A stretch of DNA of 7,711 bases from Spirochaetaceae bacterium (GCA_003557605.1 PWNW01000052.1:1-7711); one strand, 5' to 3'; shown: positions 1 through 5,996, counted from the stretch's first letter. Notes: generated by a model from the sequence alone, not told the origin. Program-made: numbers and translations.

Positions 1-302
1 ATGTCGCGATCCAGCATTAATGCAAGTATAAATCCGATCACAATATGATATCCCACGCTGACAAACACGAAAATTACCGAATTCTTCACAGAGGTGAAGA
101 ATACTTCGTCCTGCAGAAGAACCCCAAAGTTTTGCAGTCCGATGAAGAGGGAATCTCGTCCGGTCTCCAGGTATATCCGCTGAAAAGCACTGGTAATACC
201 CGCAAACATGGGAATTCCGATAAAAACAATTAACGTAAGCATACCTGGAGCAATAAACACATACCCCAAGGTGTTGGAATGAAGCCGGCTTCTTTTTCTC
301 AT
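1..302 (-). CDS. MalF/UgpA-type sugar ABC transporter permease, N-terminal part (cut by window edge)
   Basis: Inner-membrane permease subunit of a CUT1-type carbohydrate importer. Only the first 100 codons are present; the rest lies beyond position 1. The ATG at 302-300 follows GGAG at 310-307, within AGGCGGAG. The short basic N-terminus (MRKRSR) is followed by a first membrane helix at about residues 11-34 that contains the family-typical FIAPG. A periplasmic stretch then carries the FIGLQNF motif (residues 53-59) that precedes the second helix of MalF-like permeases, and a second helix spans about residues 74-97. The gene lies downstream of the solute-binding protein at 664-1932 on the same strand and 17 bases after the small frame at 320-541, so it is probably that binding protein's partner. 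The EAA loop that contacts the ATPase would lie outside the window. The family call is firm; the substrate cannot be read from this fragment. Confidence 0.9.
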   Translation of the reverse strand, partial: MRKRSRLHSNTLGYVFIAPGMLTLIVFIGIPMFAGITSAFQRIYLETGRDSLFIGLQNFGVLLQDEVFFTSVKNSVIFVFVSVGYHIVIGFILALMLDRD

Positions 303-319
303 AATTCTCCGCCTTGCAG

Positions 320-541
320 TCAGTAGGTTTCTGTTGCACTGAGATGATAATTCGGTGTCGCTGCACCATATCCGGGAATCCGCACATCACGGTCTGCGGC
401 TGCAGAAGATTGTGAACATTCAGACCATTGAAGAAGCACCGTCTTTGCATCACGATTGAAGTAAAACCGTGATGTAAGGGTATCATAAAAAACTTCAGGT
501 TCACAAGATGCAGATACAAAGGAGGTGCGCATCATCATCAT
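320..541 (-). CDS. Possible small hypothetical protein between binding protein and permease
   Basis: This is a 73-codon frame that I do not recognise. In its favour: it runs in the direction of the surrounding operon, fills most of an otherwise 361-base gap, and ends 17 bases before the permease start. It begins at a run of four ATG codons just after GGAG (546-543). The third ATG (535) has the best spacing, 7 bases; the track-length start is 541. Codon use looks like that of the neighbouring genes. The product is soluble, with no signal peptide or membrane segment, and has an aromatic and charged centre (around FYDTLTSRFYFN) and an alanine-rich stretch. It could equally be the remnant of a decayed larger gene or a chance frame. 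No function is proposed. Confidence 0.4.
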   Translation of the reverse strand: MMMMRTSFVSASCEPEVFYDTLTSRFYFNRDAKTVLLQWSECSQSSAAADRDVRIPGYGAATPNYHLSATETY

Positions 542-558
542 ACTCCATCAAAATGTCT

Positions 559-585
559 GCTTCCCCCGGTGTGCCGGGCAGAAGC
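559..585 (-). other. Second RNA hairpin in the gap after the binding-protein gene
   Basis: CCCGG (565-569) pairs perfectly with CCGGG (574-578) around a four-base loop. After a small internal loop, GCTTC (559-563) pairs with GAAGC (581-585), giving about ten base pairs in all. On the minus-strand transcript it follows the 602-632 hairpin and precedes the possible small gene. No U-tract follows, so it resembles an mRNA-stabilising or processing structure more than a terminator. Confidence 0.5.
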
Positions 586-587
586 TT

Positions 588-632
588 CAATAAACAAAGA
601 GTGAGCACCCGGACGTATTGTACGGGTGCTCA
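588..632 (-). terminator. Hairpin just after the solute-binding protein gene: partial terminator or stabiliser
   Basis: A perfect 10-bp stem (TGAGCACCCG at 602-611 with CGGGTGCTCA at 623-632) encloses an 11-base loop and begins 31 bases after the stop codon of the binding-protein gene. On the minus strand it is followed by CTCTTTGTTTATTGA, a broken T-rich tract, so termination would be incomplete. Known importer operons use such structures to make more binding protein than permease. That role is inferred here. Confidence 0.6.
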
Positions 633-663
633 TCGGTTACAAATTTTTCACTGATCCCATGGC

Positions 664-1932
664 TCAGCGGATGGCATTCCATCTGTCATTAGCATCCGCC
701 AGCGCGTCCTCAACACTCTTTTCTTCCATGAGTGCGTACTCAATAGCTGTCCGGATGATCCTGTGGTACTCAGCAGTCTGTGGATGGGTCACTGCAGGTC
801 CGAAATTGGGCCGGTCTGTGATCTCAATGTAGAAGGGAAGATTTCCAGTCTGCCAGTGAGGATCGGTCTGTGCAACATCGGATCTCGTCGGGAGAAGTCC
901 CCTGCTCTTGCAGTATTCGTTGATGAAATCATAGCTTGAGAGGTACTTCACCAGCTCCACTGCCAGTTCTTTATGCGGGGTGTTGGCAGCTACTGCGTGA
1001 CCGACATAAGCGGAAGAAGAACCCTGGCTTCCGTCCAAGTAATCGGGATGGGGCATTTCAGTAAGTCCAAGTTCAAACTGTCTTCCTGCCGCTCTCCAGT
1101 CTCCTTCGATCCATGGGCCTCCCTGGGTCATGGCAGCCATTCCGTTGACGAATTCCTGATTCTTCAGGGTGCTCGGCTTGCCGAGAGCTCCTGGAGGTAC
1201 TACCCGGTACTTGTTGTTCAGGTCCACCAGAAGCTGCAGAGCATCAATTGCCTGCCTGGTGGTAAGACGTCCTTCGTAGGTCTCCGGATCCACCGGCCAT
1301 TCACCTGCAGCCTGTACAAAGTCGCGGAACTGATGCATGCCCTCTTCATCACCGTACCCGTCTGCAAATCCATAGATACCATTTCCAGTAGTGGCAATGG
1401 CAGCCTCAATGAATTCCGTATAGTTTCCGGGGCCGTACTCAATCATCTTCTCAGATAGTCCTGCTGCACGGAAAAGGTCCTTGTTGTAGAACAGCAGCTT
1501 TACGCCGTTACGAAAAGTCACGCCGTAGGTCTGTCCGCCCACTACCATGTGATTCCAGTGGGTGTCAAAGAAATTTGCCCGAAATTCATCGGAGAGATAG
1601 TCGTCCAGAGCCAGCAGCGATCCGAAGTCCTGAAACGTTCCGAGATTGCCGTCGTACACAGCAAATACATCGGGGAGTGAATCGGCCATCTGGAAGCGAA
1701 TCAGGGAGTCAACATACTCACCCCAGGGAACAAAGGAAATATCTACCTTCACTCCATGGTCCCGCTCAAACTGCTCAATATGCTTCCGATAAATAGCTTG
1801 CCCCTCATCGGGAATTGCCCACCGGAAAAAGCTCAGTTCTACCGGCCTCTCCCGCTCAGCCTGTCCTGCGAAGGTCAGTCCATTGCTGATCAGCAGAAGC
1901 AGAGCAATCAATAAAACACCAGTTTTTCTCAT
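664..1932 (-). CDS. Extracellular solute-binding protein, family 1 (sugar ABC importer)
   Basis: Periplasmic ligand-binding component (422 residues) of a CUT1-type carbohydrate importer. The second of two in-frame ATGs (1932) is chosen because it sits six bases from AAGGAGG (1945-1939), whereas the first ATG (1938) abuts that site. The N-terminus is a signal peptide: MRK, a leucine-rich core, then LTFA with likely cleavage after Ala22. There is no lipobox cysteine, so the mature protein should be soluble. The mature chain opens with a beta strand (VELSFFRW, about 31-38) typical of SBP_bac_1, followed by the PDVFAV region (87-92) and the hinge region GGQTYGV (133-139) and YNKDLFRAAGL (149-159). 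The length is normal for the family. It is the first gene of the leftward operon, with hairpins, a small frame and a MalF-type permease behind it. The ligand is unknown; aromatic residues are plentiful, as in sugar binders. No ATPase gene is visible nearby. Confidence 0.93.
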   Translation of the reverse strand: MRKTGVLLIALLLLISNGLTFAGQAERERPVELSFFRWAIPDEGQAIYRKHIEQFERDHGVKVDISFVPWGEYVDSLIRFQMADSLPDVFAVYDGNLGTFQDFGSLLALDDYLSDEFRANFFDTHWNHMVVGGQTYGVTFRNGVKLLFYNKDLFRAAGLSEKMIEYGPGNYTEFIEAAIATTGNGIYGFADGYGDEEGMHQFRDFVQAAGEWPVDPETYEGRLTTRQAIDALQLLVDLNNKYRVVPPGALGKPSTLKNQEFVNGMAAMTQGGPWIEGDWRAAGRQFELGLTEMPHPDYLDGSQGSSSAYVGHAVAANTPHKELAVELVKYLSSYDFINEYCKSRGLLPTRSDVAQTDPHWQTGNLPFYIEITDRPNFGPAVTHPQTAEYHRIIRTAIEYALMEEKSVEDALADANDRWNAIR

Positions 1933-1971
1933 AATCATCCTCCTTAATTCTTTAAATGATTATATTTCGTT

Positions 1972-1988
1972 AAGCATGCAAGATGCTT
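1972..1988. promoter_or_regulatory. Inverted repeat near the leftward binding-protein start
   Basis: AAGCAT (1972-1977) and ATGCTT (1983-1988) are perfect inverted arms around five bases, lying 40 bases upstream of the leftward binding-protein start. A TATAAT on the minus strand (1964-1959) lies just beyond it, but without a good -35 partner. The repeat could be an operator in the leader or promoter. This is weak evidence based on symmetry alone. Confidence 0.3.
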
Positions 1989-2004
1989 TAACTGCCAGGT
2001 AAAT

Positions 2005-2038
2005 ACCGGATTTATACATGTTTCTTCTCCGGTTTTTT
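2005..2038. other. Inverted repeat with T-tract in the leftward leader
   Basis: ACCGGA (2005-2010) and TCCGGT (2028-2033) form a 6-bp stem around 17 bases, and six Ts (2033-2038) follow on the plus strand. Read rightward it looks like a weak terminator, although no plus-strand gene ends here. Read leftward it would be a small hairpin in the leader of the binding-protein mRNA, right after the candidate promoter at 2053-2081. Confidence 0.3.
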
Positions 2039-2052
2039 GTAATCATATATCT

Positions 2053-2081
2053 ATTATGTTATGATGATATAATATTTACAA
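2053..2081 (-). promoter_or_regulatory. Candidate sigma-70 promoter for the leftward operon
   Basis: On the minus strand, TTGTAA (2081-2076) and CATAAT (2058-2053) are separated by 17 bases. Transcription would begin near 2046 and give a leader of about 115 bases. The surrounding sequence is very AT-rich, so chance matches are likely and confidence is limited. Confidence 0.4.
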
Positions 2082-2288
2082 GCTTTTTGATCTCCTTATA
2101 CACCATTATTTTCATGTGCAGTTTAATAGCGCAACCGCTTTCGGTTAGTATTCTAGCATCCGCTCTGTTCACCTGTCAAATGGTTTTTTGCTTCCTAAGT
2201 TCCGGTAACTCCCGTGCATAATCCATCTCCTCTCAATAATAACATTCCCTTGGGCTTATTCGGACAGGTATGCTGCCGTACATGGCAG

Positions 2289-2377
2289 GAAACTTAACAC
2301 AGATCTGCAAACAACATTAAGTTTCATAATTGTTAACATTTTAAATTTATCACTATGATATGTCAACCATAAGTTTC
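2289..2377. repeat. Three copies of TAAGTTTC: candidate regulator sites
   Basis: The 8-mer TAAGTTTC occurs on the minus strand at 2289-2296 and on the plus strand at 2318-2325 and 2370-2377. The first pair forms a perfect 9-bp inverted repeat, GAAACTTAA (2289-2297) with TTAAGTTTC (2317-2325). The two plus-strand copies are 52 bases apart, close to five helical turns, so a protein could bind both on one DNA face. No regulator gene is present to assign it to. Confidence 0.45.
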
Positions 2378-2402
2378 CTTTTGCAAGACTTTATGGCGCT
2401 TT

Positions 2403-2438
2403 TCTGCTGTGTTATCTTGAATTTCACTAGACAGCAGA
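2403..2438. promoter_or_regulatory. 8-bp inverted repeat upstream of the rightward promoter
   Basis: TCTGCTGT (2403-2410) and ACAGCAGA (2431-2438) are perfect inverted arms around 20 bases, roughly 60-90 bases upstream of the rightward -35 element. The position suits an activator or looping site, or an RNA hairpin if transcription starts further upstream. Function is inferred from symmetry only. Confidence 0.3.
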
Positions 2439-2472
2439 GCCGCCGGTACCTGCAAAAAACAGGAGTAAGAAG

Positions 2473-2527
2473 AAAAAAAAGCTTTCAAAAACATTGATAT
2501 TGTGTTATAAGAATAATATGTTATAAT
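2473..2527 (+). promoter_or_regulatory. Promoter of the rightward binding-protein operon
   Basis: TTGTGT (2500-2505), 16 bases, then a consensus TATAAT (2522-2527). An alternative -35 is TTGATA (2494-2499), 17 bases from TATGTT (2517-2522). An eight-base A-tract at 2473-2480 lies just upstream, as in UP elements. Transcription would start near 2534, inside the inverted repeat at 2530-2558, leaving a leader of about 47 bases. Confidence 0.6.
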
Positions 2528-2529
2528 AA

Positions 2530-2558
2530 TAATACATTATAGCATTGAAAATGTATTA
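2530..2558. promoter_or_regulatory. 9-bp inverted repeat over the predicted start site: operator or leader hairpin
   Basis: TAATACATT (2530-2538) and AATGTATTA (2550-2558) are perfect inverted arms around 11 bases. They begin three bases after the -10 element and end nine bases before AGGAGG (2567-2572). A repressor bound here would block initiation. As RNA, the pairing would be weak because it is all A-U except one G-C pair, so a DNA operator is the likelier reading. Confidence 0.45.
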
Positions 2559-2580
2559 CGAAAATGAGGAGGAATTGTGT

Positions 2581-3918
2581 ATGATGAGAAAAGCAATGAT
2601 TTTCAGTATGATCTTTCTTCTGACTGCCGGACTGATGTTCGCTGCAGGACAGAGAGAAGTAACCGATGAAGTGGTGATTGAATTCTGGCATCAGCCTTCA
2701 ACCATCAATGTTCCTGGATTTGAAGATGTATCACAGGAATATGGTGATTTTGAGGCATATCTTGCCGAGAAATTTAGTGCACAGCATGACGGCATCACCT
2801 TGACGACCCGTCTTGTGCCCTGGGAGGGGATTTTTGAGACCTTCAATATTGCTATTGCCGGAGGGAATCCCCCCGCAATAGGTATGGACTACCTTGGCCG
2901 TACTTCACAATACAATGCCATGGGGGCTTTGACTCCCCTTGAGGATTTCATGCCCCAGTACATCATTGATGATGCAGCAGACGTGAGAAACCTGTTTGAA
3001 GTTGACGGCAAAATGCATGCCCTTCCAGCTCACGCATGGAACTACAACACCATGGTTGTCAATGTCGGTCTGTTGAAGTATCACGGATGGGAAGGACCGA
3101 TCCTGAACGGACCCGGTGAACCCTATACCCACGAAGAATGGGTTGACTTTCTGTACCAGGTTCGCGCGACCGTTCCTGATGGAATATTCCCCACCGTATG
3201 GAAGACCGGCGATGAGCAGGGTGACTACGGATGGTGGGCATATTTCTGGGGTTTCGGAGCTGAAATGTTCGGGCCCGACGGAAAGGTTACCACTAATCCC
3301 GATCCTATCGTGGAAGCTCTTGAGCTGATTACCTATCTGAGGGACAACAACCTTACCCCGAGAGGTATTGCCAGCATGAGGGCAAACGAATCTAATGAGA
3401 TGTGGTATGCAGGCAATGTCGTCATGAACATGGCAGGATTCCCCCACGCTGAAGCGCTGAGAAGATCAGTTGAGGCAGAAGGTGCCTATGATTTTGAAGT
3501 CATGGCAGTACCGTTCCCCACTCGTGATGGTGACACGGGATTCAATGTATTTGGACCTACCGCATATGCATTTTTTACCGAAGACCCCAGGGAACTTGAA
3601 GCAGCTGTGAAATTCATCGAATTTATGATGTACGATGAAGACCACTGGATTCCGATGATGAAGAGCGTTGGTCAGTTCATGGTCCAGGAAAGTTATGCAG
3701 ATGTGAATCTGTATGAAGGAAATGAGTTCCAGGAGCTGGTTGCTGAGATGATCGAACGATTTGATACCGGGAATTTCGGACTGACCCATCCCCAGTATCA
3801 GAGAATACGTATCTCCATGGCTGAAGCGCTCCAGAAGTATTTTACCGGAATGGTATCTGCTGAACAGGCGGTAGATGAATACCTGACTGCTATCCGCAGA
3901 CTCAATGATGAGCTGTAA
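2581..3918 (+). CDS. Extracellular solute-binding protein, family 1 (sugar ABC importer)
   Basis: Periplasmic sugar-binding component (445 residues) and first gene of the rightward operon. The frame opens at 2545, but that start would place a charged segment before the signal peptide and lies before the ribosome site AGGAGG (2567-2572). The ATG at 2581 is eight bases from it, and 2584 is the alternative. The signal peptide runs MMRK, a hydrophobic core, then GLMFAAGQ, with cleavage after Ala21 or Ala22 and no lipobox cysteine. The mature chain starts with VVIEFWHQ (31-38), the usual first strand of SBP_bac_1, and continues with the IAGGNPPAIGM region (92-102) and the hinge segment GKMHALPAHAW (143-153). 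Length is typical. It diverges clearly from the leftward binding protein, so the two probably bind different ligands. The permeases at 6163-7711 are its probable partners, separated from it by two enzyme-like genes and a terminator. Confidence 0.93.
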   Translation: MMRKAMIFSMIFLLTAGLMFAAGQREVTDEVVIEFWHQPSTINVPGFEDVSQEYGDFEAYLAEKFSAQHDGITLTTRLVPWEGIFETFNIAIAGGNPPAIGMDYLGRTSQYNAMGALTPLEDFMPQYIIDDAADVRNLFEVDGKMHALPAHAWNYNTMVVNVGLLKYHGWEGPILNGPGEPYTHEEWVDFLYQVRATVPDGIFPTVWKTGDEQGDYGWWAYFWGFGAEMFGPDGKVTTNPDPIVEALELITYLRDNNLTPRGIASMRANESNEMWYAGNVVMNMAGFPHAEALRRSVEAEGAYDFEVMAVPFPTRDGDTGFNVFGPTAYAFFTEDPRELEAAVKFIEFMMYDEDHWIPMMKSVGQFMVQESYADVNLYEGNEFQELVAEMIERFDTGNFGLTHPQYQRIRISMAEALQKYFTGMVSAEQAVDEYLTAIRRLNDEL

Positions 3919-3943
3919 GCAGGCAGTACTGAAGTAAATTTCA

Positions 3944-3990
3944 GCCCCTTCTGCGGTCAGGGAAACCTGCTCCAGAGGGGGCATTTTTTT
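3944..3990 (+). terminator. Rho-independent terminator / attenuator after the binding-protein gene
   Basis: GCCCCTTCTG (3944-3953) pairs with CAGAGGGGGC (3973-3982) over ten base pairs, one of them G-U. Inside it, CAGG-GAAA-CCTG (3958-3969) makes a second stem capped by a GNRA tetraloop. Seven Ts (3984-3990) follow almost directly. This is a strong intrinsic terminator 25 bases past the stop codon. The next gene starts only 21 bases after the T-tract with no clear promoter between, so partial read-through is the likely design. Confidence 0.85.
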
Positions 3991-4011
3991 GAGAAAAACA
4001 GGAGGCAGCAT

Positions 4012-4896
4012 ATGAACCGGTTTCAGCCTGGGTTTATTACCGCTCTGGGAACTCCCTTGACCATTACGGGAGACCTGGAAACAGAAAGTTTTAATAAACA
4101 AATTGATGATCAGATTGGGGGGGGCGCTTCTGGGCTTTTGGTAATGGGGTCTATGGGGATTCAGGCATACATCAGAAACAGCAAATATGTTCGGGTTGCC
4201 GAAGCAGGGGCGCAGGCAGCAGATAAGCGGGTTCCGGTGCTTGTCGGGGTGATGGATACATCTATCGGCAGGGTGCTAGACCGTATTGATGCCCTGAAGG
4301 ACCTGCCGATTGACGGTGTGGTGGCAACAGTTCCCTTTTACAATACCCTGACCCAGGATGAGATATTTACTTTTTTTCGGGAAATTTCTATGAATTCGCC
4401 CTTCCCGGTATACATGTATGACCTGCCTGTGGTTACCAAAACTCCCATAGCAGACAGCACTGCTCTGAGAATTTTCAGGGAACTTCCCAATACCGCAGGT
4501 ATCAAGTCAGGAAACCTGGTGCTCTGCAGGAACCTGCTGGTCCAATGCTCCAGAGATGATGTTTCGATTATCTGCAGCAATATCGACCTTTTTGATACGG
4601 CCTATGCATACGGCATCACCTCCCAGCTGGACGGCATGTTTGCCTGCACCCTGAAGCTCACTGCAAAGCTTTATGCAGCCTTGAAGCAGGGAGATATGAA
4701 GCAGGCAGCTTCAGCGCTGGATGCGGTCATCCGTGTGCGCTCAGCCCTGATTGATGTAGGAGTGCTCAGGGGATTCACCGCAGCAATGAACCTGCTTGGA
4801 TTTGAGGGAATATTTCACCCTGACTACACGAAGATGGCTAGTGAACAAGAAATCAGCCATGTAAGAAGAGCGCTTGAGCAGGAGGGTATGCTGTGA
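4012..4896 (+). CDS. DapA/N-acetylneuraminate lyase superfamily aldolase-lyase, atypical active site
   Basis: A cytoplasmic TIM-barrel enzyme (294 residues, normal length) of the class I Schiff-base family that includes dihydrodipicolinate synthase, N-acetylneuraminate lyase and keto-deoxy-sugar-acid aldolases. These cleave or condense 2-keto acids such as pyruvate. The start follows AGGAGG (4000-4005) by six bases. Visible family features are the N-terminal GFITALGTPL strand (7-16), VPFYN (107-111), the catalytic tyrosine in YDLP (Tyr136) and the Schiff-base lysine in AGIKSG (Lys165). The usual carboxylate-binding G[ST]TGE motif reads GSMGI (46-50), losing the threonine and glutamate, and the arginine found in the YNxPxRT loop of true DapA is absent. 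It is therefore unlikely to be a lysine-biosynthetic DapA. Its neighbours (importer, sialidase-like propeller) point to catabolism of an imported acidic sugar. The eight-G run at 4117-4124 encodes Gly36-38. The family is sure; the substrate is unknown. Confidence 0.88.
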   Translation: MNRFQPGFITALGTPLTITGDLETESFNKQIDDQIGGGASGLLVMGSMGIQAYIRNSKYVRVAEAGAQAADKRVPVLVGVMDTSIGRVLDRIDALKDLPIDGVVATVPFYNTLTQDEIFTFFREISMNSPFPVYMYDLPVVTKTPIADSTALRIFRELPNTAGIKSGNLVLCRNLLVQCSRDDVSIICSNIDLFDTAYAYGITSQLDGMFACTLKLTAKLYAALKQGDMKQAASALDAVIRVRSALIDVGVLRGFTAAMNLLGFEGIFHPDYTKMASEQEISHVRRALEQEGML

Positions 4897-5996
4897 TGCG
4901 TGTTACAGAGTACGGTTTTATACCCCGGGACGAGAGGTTTTCCCAATACGGCAGCAATGCCTTTCCCTGCATAACTCTCTTGCCCTCGGGACGATGGCTG
5001 GCTTCGTTTAAGATAGGGGAGAAAAAAACCAGTACCGTCTTTGATGCGGTAATGACCTATTCAGATGATCAGGGAAAGACTTGGTCCCCATGGTATTATC
5101 CGGTGAAACTCCCGGAAGGGATGCGGATGATGTACTATACCTGTTCCCTCGGCGGAAGCAGGGTCCTGATGACCGCAAACTGGATGGACGGGTCCCAGCC
5201 GGAAAGACCTATGTACGATCCTGAGCAGGAGAGCCTCAAGAACACAAAGATCTACTGCAGTATTTCTGAAGATGACGGGGAGAGCTGGTCGGAGCCTAAA
5301 CTGGTCGATACCTCCCCGGTCCGTGATCCCGTGCCGCTGACAGGAGTGCCCTTGAAGCTTGCCGACGGAAGGATCCTCTGCCAGTTCGAAATCAACAAAC
5401 ATCAAGGAGACACCTCAAAATGGGTACACCGGTCTGCCTTTGCTGCAACAGCCGATGAGGGTAAAACATGGGGAGATGTTTCCATCGTGACCTGCGTACC
5501 AGATATGTACTACTGGGACCAGAGACCCTGTGTGCTTTCTGACGGAATGACCATTGTCGATTTTTTCTGGACCCTGGACGGATCAAAAAATACTTACTTG
5601 AATATTCATGGTCGAGAAAGCAGAGACGGAGGAAGAAGCTGGGGAGATTTCTTTGATACAGGAATCTACGGACAGCCGGGCACCCCTGCAGGTCTTGCCG
5701 ACGGCGGGATTGCCTGTATCGATATTGACCGGAGGGTGAATCCAGTTATTACCGTAAGACTGAGCCGGGACCGTGGAAGAACCTTCGATGCGTCACTGGA
5801 GGTGTATGAAAAGCCCCTGGGGAGGCAGGACAGCAGACAGATGAGCATGAATGAAGCATGGGATGAAATGGCGAAGTTTTCCGTCGGTCATCCGAACCTG
5901 CTTGACCTGGGAGACGGAGAACTGCTGGCGTACTGGTATGCCGGTGACCACTGCGATGACACGCTGATTGAGTTTGCCAGAATTACACTGGGGTGA
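4896..5996 (+). CDS. BNR/Asp-box beta-propeller protein, sialidase-like, cytoplasmic
   Basis: A 366-residue protein with five Asp boxes (SxDxGxTW type). Numbered from a GTG at 4893 they are SDDQGKTW (57-64), SEDDGESW (125-132), TADEGKTW (186-193), SRDGGRSW (243-250) and SRDRGRTF (291-298). Their spacing of about 50-70 residues indicates a six-bladed sialidase-like propeller. There is no signal peptide or anchor, so it should act in the cytoplasm, on imported material. The N-terminal FRIP arginine motif of true sialidases is replaced by AFPCI (23-27), so sialidase activity is doubtful. The C-terminal VGHPNLLDLGDG segment (331-342) is typical of BNR proteins. The start is ATG 4896, sharing one base with the upstream stop (TGATG), or GTG 4893, overlapping by four. 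Both are served by AGGAGG at 4880-4885. The overlap implies translational coupling with the aldolase and a shared pathway. Possible roles are glycosidase, lyase or epimerase-like sugar modification; the reaction is not known. Confidence 0.85.
   Translation: MRVTEYGFIPRDERFSQYGSNAFPCITLLPSGRWLASFKIGEKKTSTVFDAVMTYSDDQGKTWSPWYYPVKLPEGMRMMYYTCSLGGSRVLMTANWMDGSQPERPMYDPEQESLKNTKIYCSISEDDGESWSEPKLVDTSPVRDPVPLTGVPLKLADGRILCQFEINKHQGDTSKWVHRSAFAATADEGKTWGDVSIVTCVPDMYYWDQRPCVLSDGMTIVDFFWTLDGSKNTYLNIHGRESRDGGRSWGDFFDTGIYGQPGTPAGLADGGIACIDIDRRVNPVITVRLSRDRGRTFDASLEVYEKPLGRQDSRQMSMNEAWDEMAKFSVGHPNLLDLGDGELLAYWYAGDHCDDTLIEFARITLG

Larger units (their letters stand above)
1939..2580. other. Divergent intergenic control region
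   Basis: About 640 AT-rich bases separate two divergently transcribed binding-protein genes. I find no convincing gene here. The region contains a candidate minus-strand promoter (2053-2081), an overlapping opposite-facing promoter-like pair (TTGTAA at 2037-2042, 17 bases, TATGAT at 2060-2065), the rightward promoter (2494-2527), three TAAGTTTC copies (2289-2377) and several inverted repeats. These include AAGCAT/ATGCTT (1972-1988), ACCGGA/TCCGGT followed by six Ts (2005-2038), TATCA/TGATA (2348-2360) and TCTGCTGT/ACAGCAGA (2403-2438). It is probably bound by one or more regulators shared by both arms. Confidence 0.75.

Noticed and set aside
45..233. 62-codon plus-strand frame
   Set aside because: Antisense to the partial MalF-type permease, whose helices and motifs are clear on the minus strand.
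973..1458. 161-codon plus-strand frame
   Set aside because: Antisense to the leftward binding-protein gene; its product looks random.
2018..2221. 67-codon plus-strand frame with a hydrophobic, membrane-like product
   Set aside because: It has no ribosome site, lies wholly in the AT-rich divergent control region, overlaps candidate promoters, and its hydrophobicity follows from T-rich codons.
2905..3447. 180-codon minus-strand frame
   Set aside because: Antisense shadow of the binding-protein gene at 2581-3918, which has a signal peptide and clear family features.
3466..4101. 211-codon minus-strand frame
   Set aside because: It spans the end of one plus-strand gene, the terminator and the start of the next, with no coherent protein features.
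4012..4896. Assigning dapA or nanA as gene name
   Set aside because: The GSMGI loop and missing DapA arginine mean that neither specific function is supported; only the superfamily is.
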